A DNA stretch of 64,000 nt, taken from the NCBI GenBank assembly GCA_030248225.1, contig JASANE010003224.1:1-64000 (forward strand). The letters run 5' to 3'. The position numbers and the translations under genes were made by a program. The notes under the pieces are model-generated. The model made no database searches and had not been told where the DNA came from. It was given only the letters and a program-made list of their open reading frames with translations. This document shows positions 48,250 through 60,016 of this stretch, piece after piece. Source of the DNA: Trileptium ribeirensis. Lineage: Eukaryota; Nematoda; Enoplea; Enoplida; Thoracostomopsidae. Position 1 is the stretch's first letter; each line of letters starts with the position of its first letter.

Positions 48250-50341
48250 GCTGCAGAATTGTGGAGCCGAGGAATTGGGTTCATACGAATAATGCTCTTC
48301 CTGCTCATCCTCCAACAACTAGGGCAAACTCAGGCAATCGCCACGCCATTCTCGGACTAGGTAGCACGCTTAGGAGCCATGGTCAACCAACAAGTGGGCA
48401 CCTTAATCGAACCGCAGGGTTTGGTAATAACCGCCTCGCGATCCGCTTTCCTACAGATCGTTTTGCGATTGTCTCTAGATGGTCTACAACCGAGCAGGCA
48501 AGCAACCGGGATGGCCTGGGTGTTTACACCCCCAGAGGTAAACCATGTCTGTGAGACTGCTGTCCCAACCCTAAAAGTACTACCATGCTGGATCTACAAC
48601 GTAAGGTTCAGGAGTTGGAACGAGAATTAAGAAGCACATATCAAGGCGTGTTAGATACGAGCTACTACATGGCCTTAATACGTGTGTATTGCGAAGCGAA
48701 CGCTCATTTTTGTGAAGAGCCTAGGGCTCGGAAGAAGAGATTTCTCGCTGCTTTATCTGGAGCTGCTGGCGTAGTTACAGGATTCTTAGGGGTTGGGGTA
48801 GCTTTTACAAACGCAGTGCATTTATAGGACCTAAACAAACAGGTGGTCGCACTATCTAAGGAGATGCGGAACACGTACAACGTAGCCCATGGTAACTCGC
48901 GAGCGATCATGAAATCAACACGCGCCAGCGAGGAACTTTACACTCATTCCTACACCATGAGATGCAGGAGGTGGTTAGCATGATAGAGCAAGTAAGGTGT
49001 CAGGAGCAGCGTTACGTTACGGAGGTCCATCGTGAGTTGGTGAACCACATGTTTCGTACCAGTTTGCGTTGTTCGGTTGACGTCATCATGGAAACCATGA
49101 TGAGCGGGCAGTTATCGCCAAAAGTGGTGGACGCCACGACACTAAAGCATCTATTCGAAAAGGACCCGCGGATATTGCAAAATATGTTAATACGCGAGCC
49201 GGCGCTAGCCTACCAGTTCGGACAGATTTATCCAGTACATATCGACCTGGGCACGTTTAAGTTCGCGTTCATTTTGAGGGTACCACTAGTCACGTCCGAC
49301 GATGTTCGGCCTTATTTTCGGATATACAACGTTGGGTGGAACGTACCCTAGCGTACTGCGCATATGAGATTGCCTTTGCAAGAATACGCCACGGGAGTCG
49401 AACGGGCGCGGTATGAGGTGTTGAACTTGCACGCATGCAACACGCGATCCGGCATTGCTTTTTGCGAAGTTCACGCATTGGCTACCGATCATACCTCACG
49501 CTGCCTGGATTGGATCATCATGGGCGAAGACGCTCCAGATGTCACGCGCTACATATGCAAGAACAGCGCACTGGTCGGGTCAATGGCCAACCATACCGAC
49601 GTGTACACCACCGCTCAAGGAGTATTAATTCCAACCGCTGAGACCAAAGCTATTGTTTCCAAGAAAAAACACCTCAGCCATGTCACTCGTGGAGAAACCA
49701 TCAGGATACCAGAAAATGGAGTGCTATGGTTATCACACAGCAAATACACCCAACTAGCGGTCGGACCACTAATGCTTGCTAGCACACTAGATGCTCATGA
49801 GGTCACTGTTCACATTGGACCCAACATCACCGTACATGACTTTCCAGATATCCCTCTTAGACCGATCACCTGGAGCTCATTGGAACACGCCAAGGCGACG
49901 AACCTGCAAGTCCAGTAAATAGCAAATGAGCAGCTGAAAAAGGTAATCGATTTCCCCTATATCACTACAACTGGCGTAGCTCCTTGACCTATGGATGCTC
50001 ATTGTGTTGGTAGTTGTGGGCATTGGGGAATAATTTACTTTAGGAAGAAAGCTGGCTTCTGCCCTAAATGCATAAAAGGACGCTTACAGCGCTGGTGGCG
50101 ACAACCACCATGCAGCCAGACGGACCCAAGGAGGCTTGAATTGAGCATCATGACCGGGAACGAGTACGGCACTCCAGACGCTACTCGACCAACAGTCTCA
50201 GCCCCAGCCGCTTCCACAGAACACCTGGAATTGCGAGCGATGAGCCCTCGCCGGTCGGCCCGAATAAACTCCACCCACGAGGACGAAGGCGTTGTTCTGG
50301 TAGAACCCACTGAACTATTTGCAGTGTCCGAGCGTGCGTAG
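48250..50341 (+). pseudogene. env-like fusion glycoprotein, broken
   Basis: Retroviral-type envelope protein layout, in order: a hydrophobic signal-like segment from the ATG at 48292; a surface-subunit region (48379-48630); a basic furin-type RKKR near 48735, followed at once by a Gly/Ala-rich hydrophobic stretch like a fusion peptide (to about 48820); polar heptad-like helices (48830-49080); a Cys-containing ectodomain with several N-x-S/T sites (49100-49910); a 13-residue hydrophobic anchor at 49989-50027 in another frame; a basic tail with a C-x-x-C pair. Stops lie at 48358, 48825, 49349, 49916, 49985 and 50339, with frame changes near 48600, 48930 and 50025. It cannot yield a full protein. 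The lineage (baculovirus F-like, retrovirus-like or other) is not decided. Confidence 0.7.
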
Positions 50342-50380
50342 GGATATCGTACAGTAGCCTGTAACAGGCAAGTCAACGCA

Positions 50381-51202
50381 ATGCACCACGTGGACGCACA
50401 GTTACTCGTTAATGCTTTCATCTACCGGACACCAGTCCTGACGTTGATCGATACAGGCGCGGACGTCTCTATCGTATCACAATATCTGGTAAGCAAGGTA
50501 GGCCTTCAGCCCCGTCCAGACGACTCGACACGCATAGTATCGGCCACCAAGCAGGAATTAGCATTGGACGGTAGTATAAGTGTATCCTTGTCAATTGGAC
50601 CCATTAAGGTTCAGACTGAGTTCTTTGTCACTCAAACCGCCCCATATCATTGCATTCTAGTAACAAATTTCATGTCACAACTACCAAAATGCGTTATCAA
50701 CTTTCGCGAGCGCTGTTTAGAAATTGCAGTAGGCGGGAAAGAGGCCAAAATACCTTCTGCAGGTTTGGAGCGTTACGATCCACCGCTAATCGCCGTAATG
50801 TGCAGGAAGCTCACCACCATCGAACCAAATACAGAAACGTTTATCAACGCCATCCCTGAAATTGCAGATACAGGTGTAGGACCCGCTCTATTTGTCCCCG
50901 CTCCTAAAATGACTGACATCGCAATGGCACACGCATTGGTGCTTAGGAGTCAGCGGACTATACCAATCGCTGTAATCAATTTTCGTAACTCATCGGTCAC
51001 CATATACTCAGGACAAACTATTGGGCACATTGAGGCCATGAGCAATCCAACCATACAATTCCTTAAGGACACCAATCAAAATTTGATACGATACGAGGAA
51101 CATAAGGAGGCTGAACAGCTCAATCACATAACCGCCCACCCTGAGAGAATCATTCAGCATATCGAAGCGGGCAAACGCTCCATTGACCACAAACGGGCAT
51201 AA
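50381..51202 (+). pseudogene. Retroviral-type aspartic protease region
   Basis: LTLIDTGADVSIV (Asp codon at 50450) is the retropepsin active site; CILVTNFM with C-V-I-N-F downstream fits the second half of the fold. The region after residue 125 (TIEPNTETFINA ... IPIAVINFRNSSVTIYSGQ) resembles the domain between protease and RT of Ty3 elements. A TAG at 50339 separates it from the env tail in the same frame, and a TAA (51200) from RT. Confidence 0.85.
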
Positions 51203-51208
51203 ACAGTA

Positions 51209-52660
51209 TTGAGTAAGATAGACTTTGATAGAACATTACTGTCGCCTTTCGAGTTAAAACAATTGAAAACTGCAATCGCTGAAAATGTAGACGTATTCAG
51301 AACGCATGACTTTGATTTAGGACGATACACTGAACACCGGCACCGCATAGAAACTGGGGATGCAAAACTAATTAAGCAAACACCGTATAGGCTGGCGCAT
51401 TCCTTACGCGAACCACTTAGGAAAGAACTAAACAGTATGTTAGACGCAGGCCTTATAGCCCCATCGAGCTCACCTTGGGGATCTCCAGTAGTATACATAA
51501 CAAAGAGCCATGGCTCTCTCCGACTCTGTGTCGACTTTCGGAAGGTCAACACAGTAGCTAAATAAGATGCGTATCCACTGCCACGCATCGATGACATACT
51601 AGGATGCCTCAGGAATACAAAATTGATATCAAGTTTAGACCTAAACAAGGGATTTTGGCAATTAGAATTAGATCCTGAAACCAAAGATAAAACATCTTTT
51701 GTGATGGTACACGGACAGTACGAGTATAATATCCTACCGTTCGGTCTAAACTCATCCCCTGGAGCCTTTCAACGCTGCATGCCAATGATTTTGAAGGGAC
51801 TTGAGCGGGAGAAATGTTTGATATACATCGATGACATACTAGTTTCTCACCATCGTTCGAGGCCCATCTGGCCGATTTGATTCGTGTCTTTGATCGTTTC
51901 CGTAAAGCAAATTTAAAACTCAAACCATCGTAATGTCACTACGGACGGGGCAGCCTCAAATACTTAGGGATTTAGTACCGAAGGTGTCAAACCAGACCCG
52001 GAGAAGGCAATTTCCATAGAGGAATTTAAACGTCCGGAGACATTGAAACAGCTTCAAAGCTTCTTAGGACTTGTAGGGTATTACCATAAATTTATCCAAA
52101 ATTACTCGGACATCTGTGAAACATTGAATGAATTAAAACGTAAGGATACAGAATTCAAATGGATCCCTAGGTGTGAGGAAGCATTCAATAAATTGAAACA
52201 AGCCCTGTAAGATGAACCGGTCCTAATTCATCCCGATTTCACGCAGCCGTTCATCCTGCAAACAGACGCTTCCGGATATGCAATGGGTGTAGTGTTATCT
52301 CAGAAAACCAAACAAGGAATCAAACCCATTGCATACGCTAGCAAGGCCGTCCTTGATTATCAACGCAGATACCCCGTAATAGAAACCGAAGCTCTCGCTA
52401 TACTGTGGGCTGCACTGCATTTCAAGCATTACCTAGTAGGGCGCAAATTCCACGTCGAGACCGACCACAAACCACTTAAAAACCAGTTTGACAAACCACC
52501 CAGAAATTCACGCTTATCCCAATGGCGAATCGAGGCATTACTCGAATTCGGAGGATTCGAGATATTGTACAGACCAGGCAAGGAAAATGGCAACGCCGAT
52601 GCTCTATCACGCGATCCTAGATACGACCCATCTGTAGTTGAGGAACTAGGAGATACTTAA
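51209..52660 (+). pseudogene. Reverse transcriptase and RNase H, broken
   Basis: RT blocks in order: LDAGLIAPSSSPWGSPVV, LRLCVDFRKVN, DAYPLPRIDD, SSLDLNKGFWQLEL, LPFGLNSSPGAFQR, and the active site Y-I-D-D at 51824-51835, intact. Then comes the thumb/connection FLGLVGYYHKFI, RNase H starting TDASGYAMGVVLSQ, with AYASKAV and an intact TDHKPL block, and a NADALSR end. Stops at 51563 and 52208 and a frameshift region 51850-51980 break it. Clear Ty3/gypsy type. Confidence 0.93.
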
Positions 52661-53100
52661 GAAGTCCTTATGATGGGCCGAGGACGATCCACCGGAGCTC
52701 GCCCACCAACCACCTGCGCAGCATGGGAACAATCGCACCTGCCGTATCCCGTACGTGCCGTGGCACCGCTTACAACGGGTGCGCCGACCCCTATAACAGG
52801 AAGCCCAATAGCTCCCCAGGCCAACCCAACCCCGAAGCAATCCCATCGCAACTAGTTGCCGACACGCAAGCAACTACAGTACCCCAGCAACGCTGACACA
52901 GCAGGCAGCCACGCTAAGTGCTATCCAATTAGGATGGATCCGGGAGAAACTCCAGTAATGTCGGTGCGTACAACCACTATCTCGGGTTCTGAAGGCAGAT
53001 CTAAGGCTCGAGCACCTAAAAAACCGTTTCGTACCGAATCAGAAGCAATGGGCCTAAGAGCAACCACTTTACCGACGAACAGGAGTTTGACAGGCTTATG
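52661..53100 (+). pseudogene. Pro/Thr-rich spacer between RNase H and integrase
   Basis: The RNase H frame continues past TAA (52658) and TAG (52853) with low-complexity Pro/Thr/Ala/Arg text (ARPPTTC, TTGAPTPITG). A spacer of about 150 residues at this place is longer than usual for gypsy pol and probably disordered. Confidence 0.5.
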
Positions 53101-54440
53101 AAATTAATGATGCACTATGAAACCGAGATACTACCAACCGTCCGAATCGAGGACGCACAGGATACTCATAAACAAATATATTTGCCGTTCTTTTCGAATC
53201 TTCCAGATTTTAATTTGGTGTGGCTCTTACCATATATCCAACGAAACGACCCAGAATTGGGTCCAATTTTGTGGTATATATATAACACTATATAACAAAA
53301 CACGGCCCAAGGCCGATCTAGGCGCACTGCGAATAGAAATGTGGGCACATTATTTCGAATTAGCCGCGGACACCAAGATATTATACATGCACCCACTACA
53401 ACCAGGGACATAAATTACAAATTATGGGTCCCGATCACACTGGTACAACAAGTGCTCAAACATGAGCATAACACCTTGTATGGAGGGCACCCTGGTCGTG
53501 ACCGGCTTATAGCTAAATTAAAACAGTTCTACTATTGGAAAGGTATGTCTGAACACGTACAACAATGGATCAGGCCATGCACTCTATGCCAGTCCGCAAA
53601 GGACCCAATTTCTCGGATAACCACCGGATTGGGTAGGGTTCCGTTGGCGAATCAACCAATGTACCGTGTATTTGTAGACATATTTGATATTCAAGTCAGG
53701 TCGCAAGCAGTCAACCGCTATGTTATTGCGTTTATAGACCAATTTACAAAATTCGCCATAGCAGTACCGATGAAGCACCAGGATGCTCACACAGCCGCTC
53801 ACATATTCCTATATGAGGTAGTCAATAGGTATGGAACTCCCAGGGAGCTGTACTGTGACAGAGAAGGTGCCTTCACCGCGCACATGTTCGAAGAACTGTG
53901 CCTAGAAATGCAAATATTTCGGCACATGAGTCTAGCTTATCACCCTCAGGCAAATGGTGAGATTGAAAGATTTTATAGGACACTACTATACTTATTACGA
54001 GTGGGTGTACCACAGGATGATCACCACTCATGGGATGTATCCTTACCATTTTGCATAATGGCTTATAATTCTTCGGTGCACACAACCACCAAATATCCAC
54101 CATTTTTGCTAATGCACGGATTTTATCATAGGTTGCCCGGAGAATACGACACGCATAGTGCAGCCACTGGATACACAGGTGCTCACTCCTATAGGGCCAA
54201 CGCGCAGCGCTGGATGGCTTCTATTAGGGAGCGTGCATACCAATCAATGAGAGCCGCTCAAGAATTAAACCGACTAAGGTACGATAGACGAGCTCGCGAA
54301 CCACGTTATCATACAGCAGAATTGGTCTCGGTTTATAGACACCATACCACTCCCGGGAACATCTAGAAAACTCACGCCTCGTGGGTGTGGACCTTACGAG
54401 ATACTAAGGATCACCCCGCCGTGCATGCGTGTAAGAATGC
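53101..54440 (+). pseudogene. Integrase, nearly complete, frameshifted
   Basis: A lead-in (LPYIQRNDPELGPILWYI, then WAHYFEL in another frame) is followed by the open part 53341-54366. This has the zinc-binding H-x(n)-H with CTLC (53450-53590), the core Asp residues in FVDIFD and YCDREGAF, the Glu in NGEIERFYRTL, and an AYNSSVHTTTKYPPFLLMHG end. The C-terminal GPYEILRI segment lies in a shifted frame after 54350. Catalytic residues appear present; the frameshifts near 53290, 53340 and 54350 would still disable it. Confidence 0.9.
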
Positions 54441-54458
54441 ATTTCTAATCCGGAAGGT

Positions 54459-55214
54459 ATGGCACATGTCGTACACATTAATAGAACTAAACCGTGTTTT
54501 AGAGCGTTGGATCCAGTACTTAACGTAGGAGATTGGCTAGGTCAAGTACACGCTTCCGTACTGGAAAGGGGCTTAAGTGAGGCTAACCCAACCCAACGAA
54601 TTATCGCTGATATGGATTTTGTCACTGAGATAGAACCGGTAGACGAGGTAGCAGCACGCACAGTAAGAACAGCAATCAGTAATAGTTCTGATACTGAAAG
54701 TGCGGAAATAGACGACCCTAATGACCCTAATTTATACCGTCGGGCCTATGCTGCGATCGAGGCAGAGCAAGCGGCAATAGAACACATTGAGTATCGAACG
54801 GACGATTGCGAACCTCAAAATCCAAGGACGGCCAGGAATCGGATTCCACTAACTGATCCGGATAGAGAAATAGAACCATCCTGGCCACCTATAGCGCAGG
54901 AACAGGTTACTAGTCACGAGGCCTTCTTATACATACCAAAACCTGGTAGCCGAGATACGCAGGTAGAGTATGGACAACATACCGTGCCAGTAACCACGAT
55001 GGAAAGGATAGTGGCTACCAGTGAGGAGGCTCCATTCGGCGTACCGACGGCAGGTGTTGGAATACTCGAGGGACAACATTTCTACTCAGCAGACATCACA
55101 CTATCTACCACGTCACGAGGAGCTTCCGGGGGAATCGTCGTACCAGGACCATACACATCAGGGGATCTACGCTATGCAATCATGCTCGCCGCACAGGACC
55201 ACCCACTATTTTAA
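54459..55214 (+). pseudogene. Integrase tail and acidic extension
   Basis: Begins with V-V-H-I-N-R-T-K-P, the usual last strand of a gypsy integrase, then runs 240 more codons of acidic, Pro-rich sequence with no recognised domain (AAIEAEQAAIEHIEY, SWPPIAQEQV). It may be a long C-terminal extension of Pol or a separate product. Confidence 0.6.
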
Positions 55215-55258
55215 TCGCTACCAGCTGAACATATCATGGCATCGCGACTGCGAGTACA

Positions 55259-56298
55259 ATGGAAATGTCAACTCAAACCGTAGGGGACTATACAACAATG
55301 CGTCCTTATAGCGCTCCACCAGCCGCCGCTGACAGACCTATGTCTCCTCATCAGTGGTTTTTTCGTGAACAGGCCATTACTCACCCACCTCCAGGGTCAC
55401 CAATGTCCAGTTACTTGTCGGAGACCTCCGGAGAGGGCACGACAGTGGACGTGAGAGCAGCTGAAGCAGACGACGAGTTAACTAGCCAAACCTCACTGGA
55501 ACCATTTTCAGCTGAGCGGCCCGTTTAAGCAGGACAGGAAACATCAAGCGGTGATTCTAGAATGCCTAGCGCGCAACCAGCGACCTCTGGCTCACTAAGC
55601 GAATTCACACTCGTGGTATCAAGCAGTGAACCACCAGCACCTCGGAGAGGAACTGGGCGGGCAGTGACTCTAGGTGCTCCTCCTCGCACGCGGGCTCCGC
55701 CAGAAGAGCGAGGAAAGGCTCTTGTCGGACGAACCACGCAACGGAAACAAGGCATATTGACACGAGGAGGTTCAACTATTCAGTTTACCAGCACCTAACA
55801 ACTGGGACCATCCACGGTGACTATTACCGAGTTGGTACGCACCACTGCCACTACCACCTCCTCAGGAGCAATACGACTCAGTACCACTCATGCAACGGCC
55901 CCAGCTAGGCATCTTCCGCATCGTCATGCTAGAGACCGGGTCTCCAGGCCATATGGCGCAGCATCGGACGAGGAAGTAGGAGATGCCCTACGCAGGCATA
56001 GACTTTCCAGGAACCAGGGACAACCATCGGCGATAGGGCCGGAACCTGAACCAGGCTAGCCTATGCTACACACACCCAATCTGCCAGTGTCACTACCTCA
56101 ATGACTAGTGCACCAATATTGACTCCAAGATCAGTTTTAATGGGAGAGCGCTCTCCAGGCAGGACCTTACCACCAACCACGTTCCCACGCTACCCCTCTA
56201 ACCAAGAATTGCACCCCGACGAATGGCGACAACGTGTACCTCGACCACCACCCCATGAGGAATCTGAGTCCGATGAGTCGGAACCGCAGGTAGACTAA
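55259..56298 (+). pseudogene. Disordered Ser/Thr/Pro linker ORFs
   Basis: Pieces 55259-55528, 55562-55798 and 55817-56059 lie in one frame, split only by single stops (55526, 55796, 56057); 56101-56298 is in another. Composition is Ser, Thr, Pro, Arg and Ala with no fold visible. No function is assigned. Confidence 0.5.
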
Positions 56299-56433
56299 AA
56301 TTGCCTGTCATAATGGCACGTACCCCAAGATAGAACCCAAATTCCCCGCAAAACCCAGAAAAGGGATGGAAGTTAAGGCGGACCTAATTTTCAATCGTAT
56401 TATGTAAACTTATCAGTGCTTCCTCCATTCTAG

Positions 56434-57594
56434 ATGCGCCGCAGCTACAGCCTCAACGATCTTCAGGCGCCTCGGATGCCGCAGGGAGTGCTGCACGTAC
56501 CTGCAATGTACGACGGCCATCGTTATCAAGCCGTTCCCCGAAGCTACATGAGCAGCTCACGCTTCTGGGACTCGGTTGCTCCCAGACGATCCAACCGGAC
56601 CACGCTGGCAAATGAACACTATCTACACGGCGGTTTCACACACAATGGCCGCCAACTCGGTAGCGCCACCGAATATTACTACCTAACGATCTTGGAATTG
56701 TTAGGTTTCGTCACAGCCGTCACCGAGATACTGGACCAGCATCTGTCGCCAACGAAGGTCCAAATATGTAGCGTAGCTCTCCTCCGCACCCTGCCCACAA
56801 ACGCACGGCGCTGGCTCCGCTCGTATCAGCCACAAGTAATGCACTCAATCCTACTGGCGAAATTCCAAGAGCTCGATTACTGGGAAAAGCTGGACGATTC
56901 GGGCAACAAGCCGCTCCTGAGCGACTTGTTCGATAACTTCTGGGGCACGGGTGTCCACAGGAGCAAGTGTGGTGAAAATCAACCGGCGCACCACAATGTA
57001 CTGGGCCACTTGTGCGACATCCGGGCCTTCCACCGCGACCACCTGGTGCGATGGCCGAGGGTCATCGTCGTCGTCGGCGATGAGAGCGCCCTGCCATTGT
57101 TGGACGTAGCCGACGACGATAATCGGCTGACCTTCGTGCGGCCCGGGCTCAGCATGATATCGTTGATCCAGTGGGCTAACGCCTTCCTGACGCCGCAGAC
57201 GGTTAACAAACACAGCACCAAGCGAACGCACCCCACAACCGCCCCCCCCCCCCCACCCCCCCCCCACCCCCCCCGCCACCGCACCGGCGCCACACTGGGA
57301 CGATTTCAACATCGCCAGCCCAGCATGGTTCAACGAACTCGTTGGGCGGAGGACAAAAATCGTGGAAGGATACCAGGCGCTCATGAGCGTCATCATGCCA
57401 AGCTGGCCCGCCACGCTGAGTGGAGACGAAGCCTGGGATGCGGTCGGACCGTTTAACCGGGGCGAAGAACGACAACGGTGGACCGAGCCAGTGGTGTCTC
57501 CACCATTCTGGCCGCAATTGCGTGCGTGGACCGTGGAACGAATTAGAGCTACCGACATGTTCTGGCGGATGGGTGAGGCTCACCTGTTCGCCTG
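56434..57594 (+). CDS. NADAR plus SGNH-like protein 1 (frameshifted at poly-C)
   Basis: NADAR (YbiA-like) domains cleave N-glycosidic bonds in nucleotide- or ADP-ribose-type substrates. Here the core signatures are ATEYYYLTI (Glu), MHSILLAKFQEL, and DNFWGTG with HHNVLGHLCDIR (about residues 60-195), with the D-x-x-W-G-x-G motif intact. A second part begins VIVVVGDESALPLLDVA, like block I of SGNH hydrolases, but the residue after Gly-Asp is Glu. A 45-base C-rich tract at 57241-57285 shifts the frame: the expected C-terminus (MPSWPATLSGDEAW..., matching protein 2) continues in the other frame to 57594. The C run may be a sequencing length error. CTCCATTCTAG directly before the ATG also fits a splice acceptor, as in the next gene. 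Confidence 0.7.
57241..57285 (+). repeat. Poly-C tract in NADAR gene 1
   Basis: Nearly pure C run with three A and one G interruptions. The reading frames on its two sides do not agree, so its true length decides whether the gene is open. Confidence 0.95.
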
Positions 57595-57758
57595 AACCGA
57601 ATGCTGTACTTGGCAAATATAAGGCCGTACCAACCAAGGGAGGGAAGAAAGTGACCGGTCTGAGTAAGTAGGAATAATAAGCGAAGTAGCATTTATAACG
57701 CAAAATGTAAACAAGGCAGGGTATAAAGGCCCAAACAGCGAGCGACTAGCGAGACATA

Positions 57759-59023
57759 ATGGCTCCGCGCAAAGGTAACGCAAGTATCTATTTGACTTTA
57801 TTCTTGTAGATGGCCAGCACCTCCCAAGCCCGACGCAGCAACAAAGCCGAACAGACTCGGAGGCAATCCAGCGGGCGCGTACCAGTGGTCGGACCATTCA
57901 CCCCGCCAGAATCGGCTTGGTTCCAGCTTCCGGCAATCCTTCTTACCGTGTGGACTTAACCAAGCCCTACGTGACGTTTTTGTTCCACGGCACCGAATGG
58001 CCGGAACTATCAAATATGCACGAAGCGCCAACACCATTCGCTCATGACGGCAATACATTATCGAGCGTCGAAAAGTACTATCAAATACAAGTGCTGTCGC
58101 TACTGGAGCTGACCGATGCCGTCCGAGAGTTGCTACAGATGACTGGCTCCCCGCTGCAGCTCAAGACGCGAGCTCGAGAACTACAGAACGAGCTCATCGA
58201 CGGTGTTACCCAAGCCTGTCTCAAGCCGCTCCTCGAACATATTATGCGGCCGATCTTGCTCAGCAAATTCGCCATACCGGAATATGCGCGGATTTTGCGG
58301 CTCACGGACGACCAACAGCTGTTGGAGGCCACCACGGACACTTTCTGGGACGTCGGGCGCACCAATCAACAGCTGCAGCAGCATGAAGCCCCGGAGCACT
58401 GCCACAACGTCATGGGTAGGTTACTCGAGGAAGTACGGTACTACCGTGCCACCGGCTACGTTCGCTGGTCCAAGACGATCATAGTAGGCGACGCCCTGGC
58501 ACTACCAATCCTAGACATGGCCACCGACAACAAGTGGATTGTCAACGGGTGGCCCGGATCCACACCAGTACGATTGCTGCAGCTGGCTAACGCTATTTTG
58601 ATTCCTAAAACCAGCTGCATCGTCATCTTCGGCGGGTTCCAGTACGTGTACCGCAAGGCACCAATGGAGCAGCTCCACGCGTCCTTGCCGAACGCCGCCT
58701 TTCGTAAATTCAAGCGGCACCTTGACGTACTATCTCGTCGAGTCGCGGCCACGACCGCTATCATCATCGCGCCGCCGTCACCCCGATGGGCCGCCACCAA
58801 CCAGGACGCTCTGTCTTGGACGGCCGAACTCAAGCAACTGATGGCTAATCACCGACAACAACATGACGCTTTTCACAATCTCTATATGCCTTCCTGGCCC
58901 GTCGCGTTTCACACTGCGGACGCGTGGCAACGAGACGAGCACACATGGAATGGCAGGAAAGGTCTTATTTTGACGAGCCAATGGTGTCCCTTTATTGCCG
59001 GCGAAACTTGCATGAGTGGGTAA
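57759..59023 (+). CDS. NADAR plus SGNH-like protein 2, two exons
   Basis: ATG at 57759, exon 57759-57774, a 35-bp GT-AG intron 57775-57809, then 57810-59023; removing it gives an open frame of 409 residues. NADAR spans about residues 60-215: ELSNMHEAPTPF, SVEKYYQ (E93), a L-L-S-K-F helix, D-T-F-W-D-V-G (D182; Gly after Trp is Asp, unlike protein 1) and HNVMGRLLEEVR. An SGNH-hydrolase-like part follows (about 225-400): IIVGDALALP (block I, with Ala in the Ser place), GWPGSTP (block II), IVIFGGF (block III) and D-E-H-T-W-N (block V-like). The missing Ser suggests loss of esterase chemistry, if the alignment holds. A GTAAGT at the stop hints at possible further splicing. Tandem paralogue of protein 1. 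Confidence 0.75.
57775..57809 (+). other. 35-bp intron in NADAR gene 2
   Basis: GTAACGCAAG...ATTCTTGTAG. It is predicted because it joins a good start codon to the domain frame in phase 1; otherwise the frame has no ATG before the NADAR domain (only a TTG at 57917). Confidence 0.55.
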
Positions 59024-60016
59024 GTCGTTTAGTTAGGGACGCCGAGTTGGGACGCCTACTGCATTAGTGGAAATACTGAATCCACATGCGCGAGTTGAAG
59101 GTAGCGCCATGAGCGGATAAGATCATACGAGAATTAATAGGAAACTACAAAGGAGGCTTAAATGAGGCTAGTGGTAGCGAGAAGCAGCGAAAGCGAGCGG
59201 AAAACAACCAGAGCACGATACAAAATTCCTCTGAAAACATCGTCTGAGGCTAGATGAGTAGGAAGCACTAGTAGTACTGATTAACCCAAGCCAAACCGAC
59301 CTAATTCCAAAGCCCAAAGAATAAAATTTCCAAATTTTCAGACCCAAGTGAAACTGTAAACTAATTCAATGTTGGAATATTTCCATGATTCTCAAGGGAA
59401 CTGCTGGGTCAGGCCCCCGGCAACCGGACCCTTTCCTGGGGGTAACCAAAATACTAAATAAACCCTTGGAGGTACGTGCCACAAAATACGTATATATGCT
59501 GTTGTTACATAAAAATGAAGTGTAATTTTATATAAAGGATGATGTATATGGGAAGAACAACGCAAAATAACATAGCAAAAGAAATTTTCACATGAACCTA
59601 ACCTAACATTTTAGGCCATAAGGGAAAACTTCAAAATTTCCGGAAAATAACGGAGAAGGGGTGACGTTTTCCACGTTTTCTTGCGCACATGGGATATCAT
59701 ACAACAACTAATTCGCCCTTCTACCCTGAAATTTAAGAATTTTACGGAAATTTCGAAATCTGGCAAATTTTATCAAATTTTTCGCAGACTTTCCATAAAT
59801 TGTCTCAAATCTCCACGCATTTTCTTAAAGATTTTGAGAATTTCTCTGAAATTTTACGCCAATTTTTATTGCAATCTTAGATTTTTCGAGCTAAAACAAA
59901 TAACGGGCTGTACATCTACGGATCTAACGGTGAAATCTCACGCAAATTCATCTTCCATTCGATTACATTTCTACCCTAAGTAAGGAGTCTAATAAATCCA
60001 AAAAATTTTAAGAGAT
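59024..60016 (+). other. 3' untranslated part of the giant element
   Basis: No gene. AATAAA motifs occur at 59321 and 59456. The stretch before the right repeat ends AAAATTTTAAGAGA, a weak candidate for a polypurine tract. Confidence 0.45.

Noticed and set aside
56851..57703. Minus-strand ORFs of 166 and 235 codons
   Set aside because: They lie opposite NADAR gene 1 and contain a poly-Gly run made by the poly-C tract.
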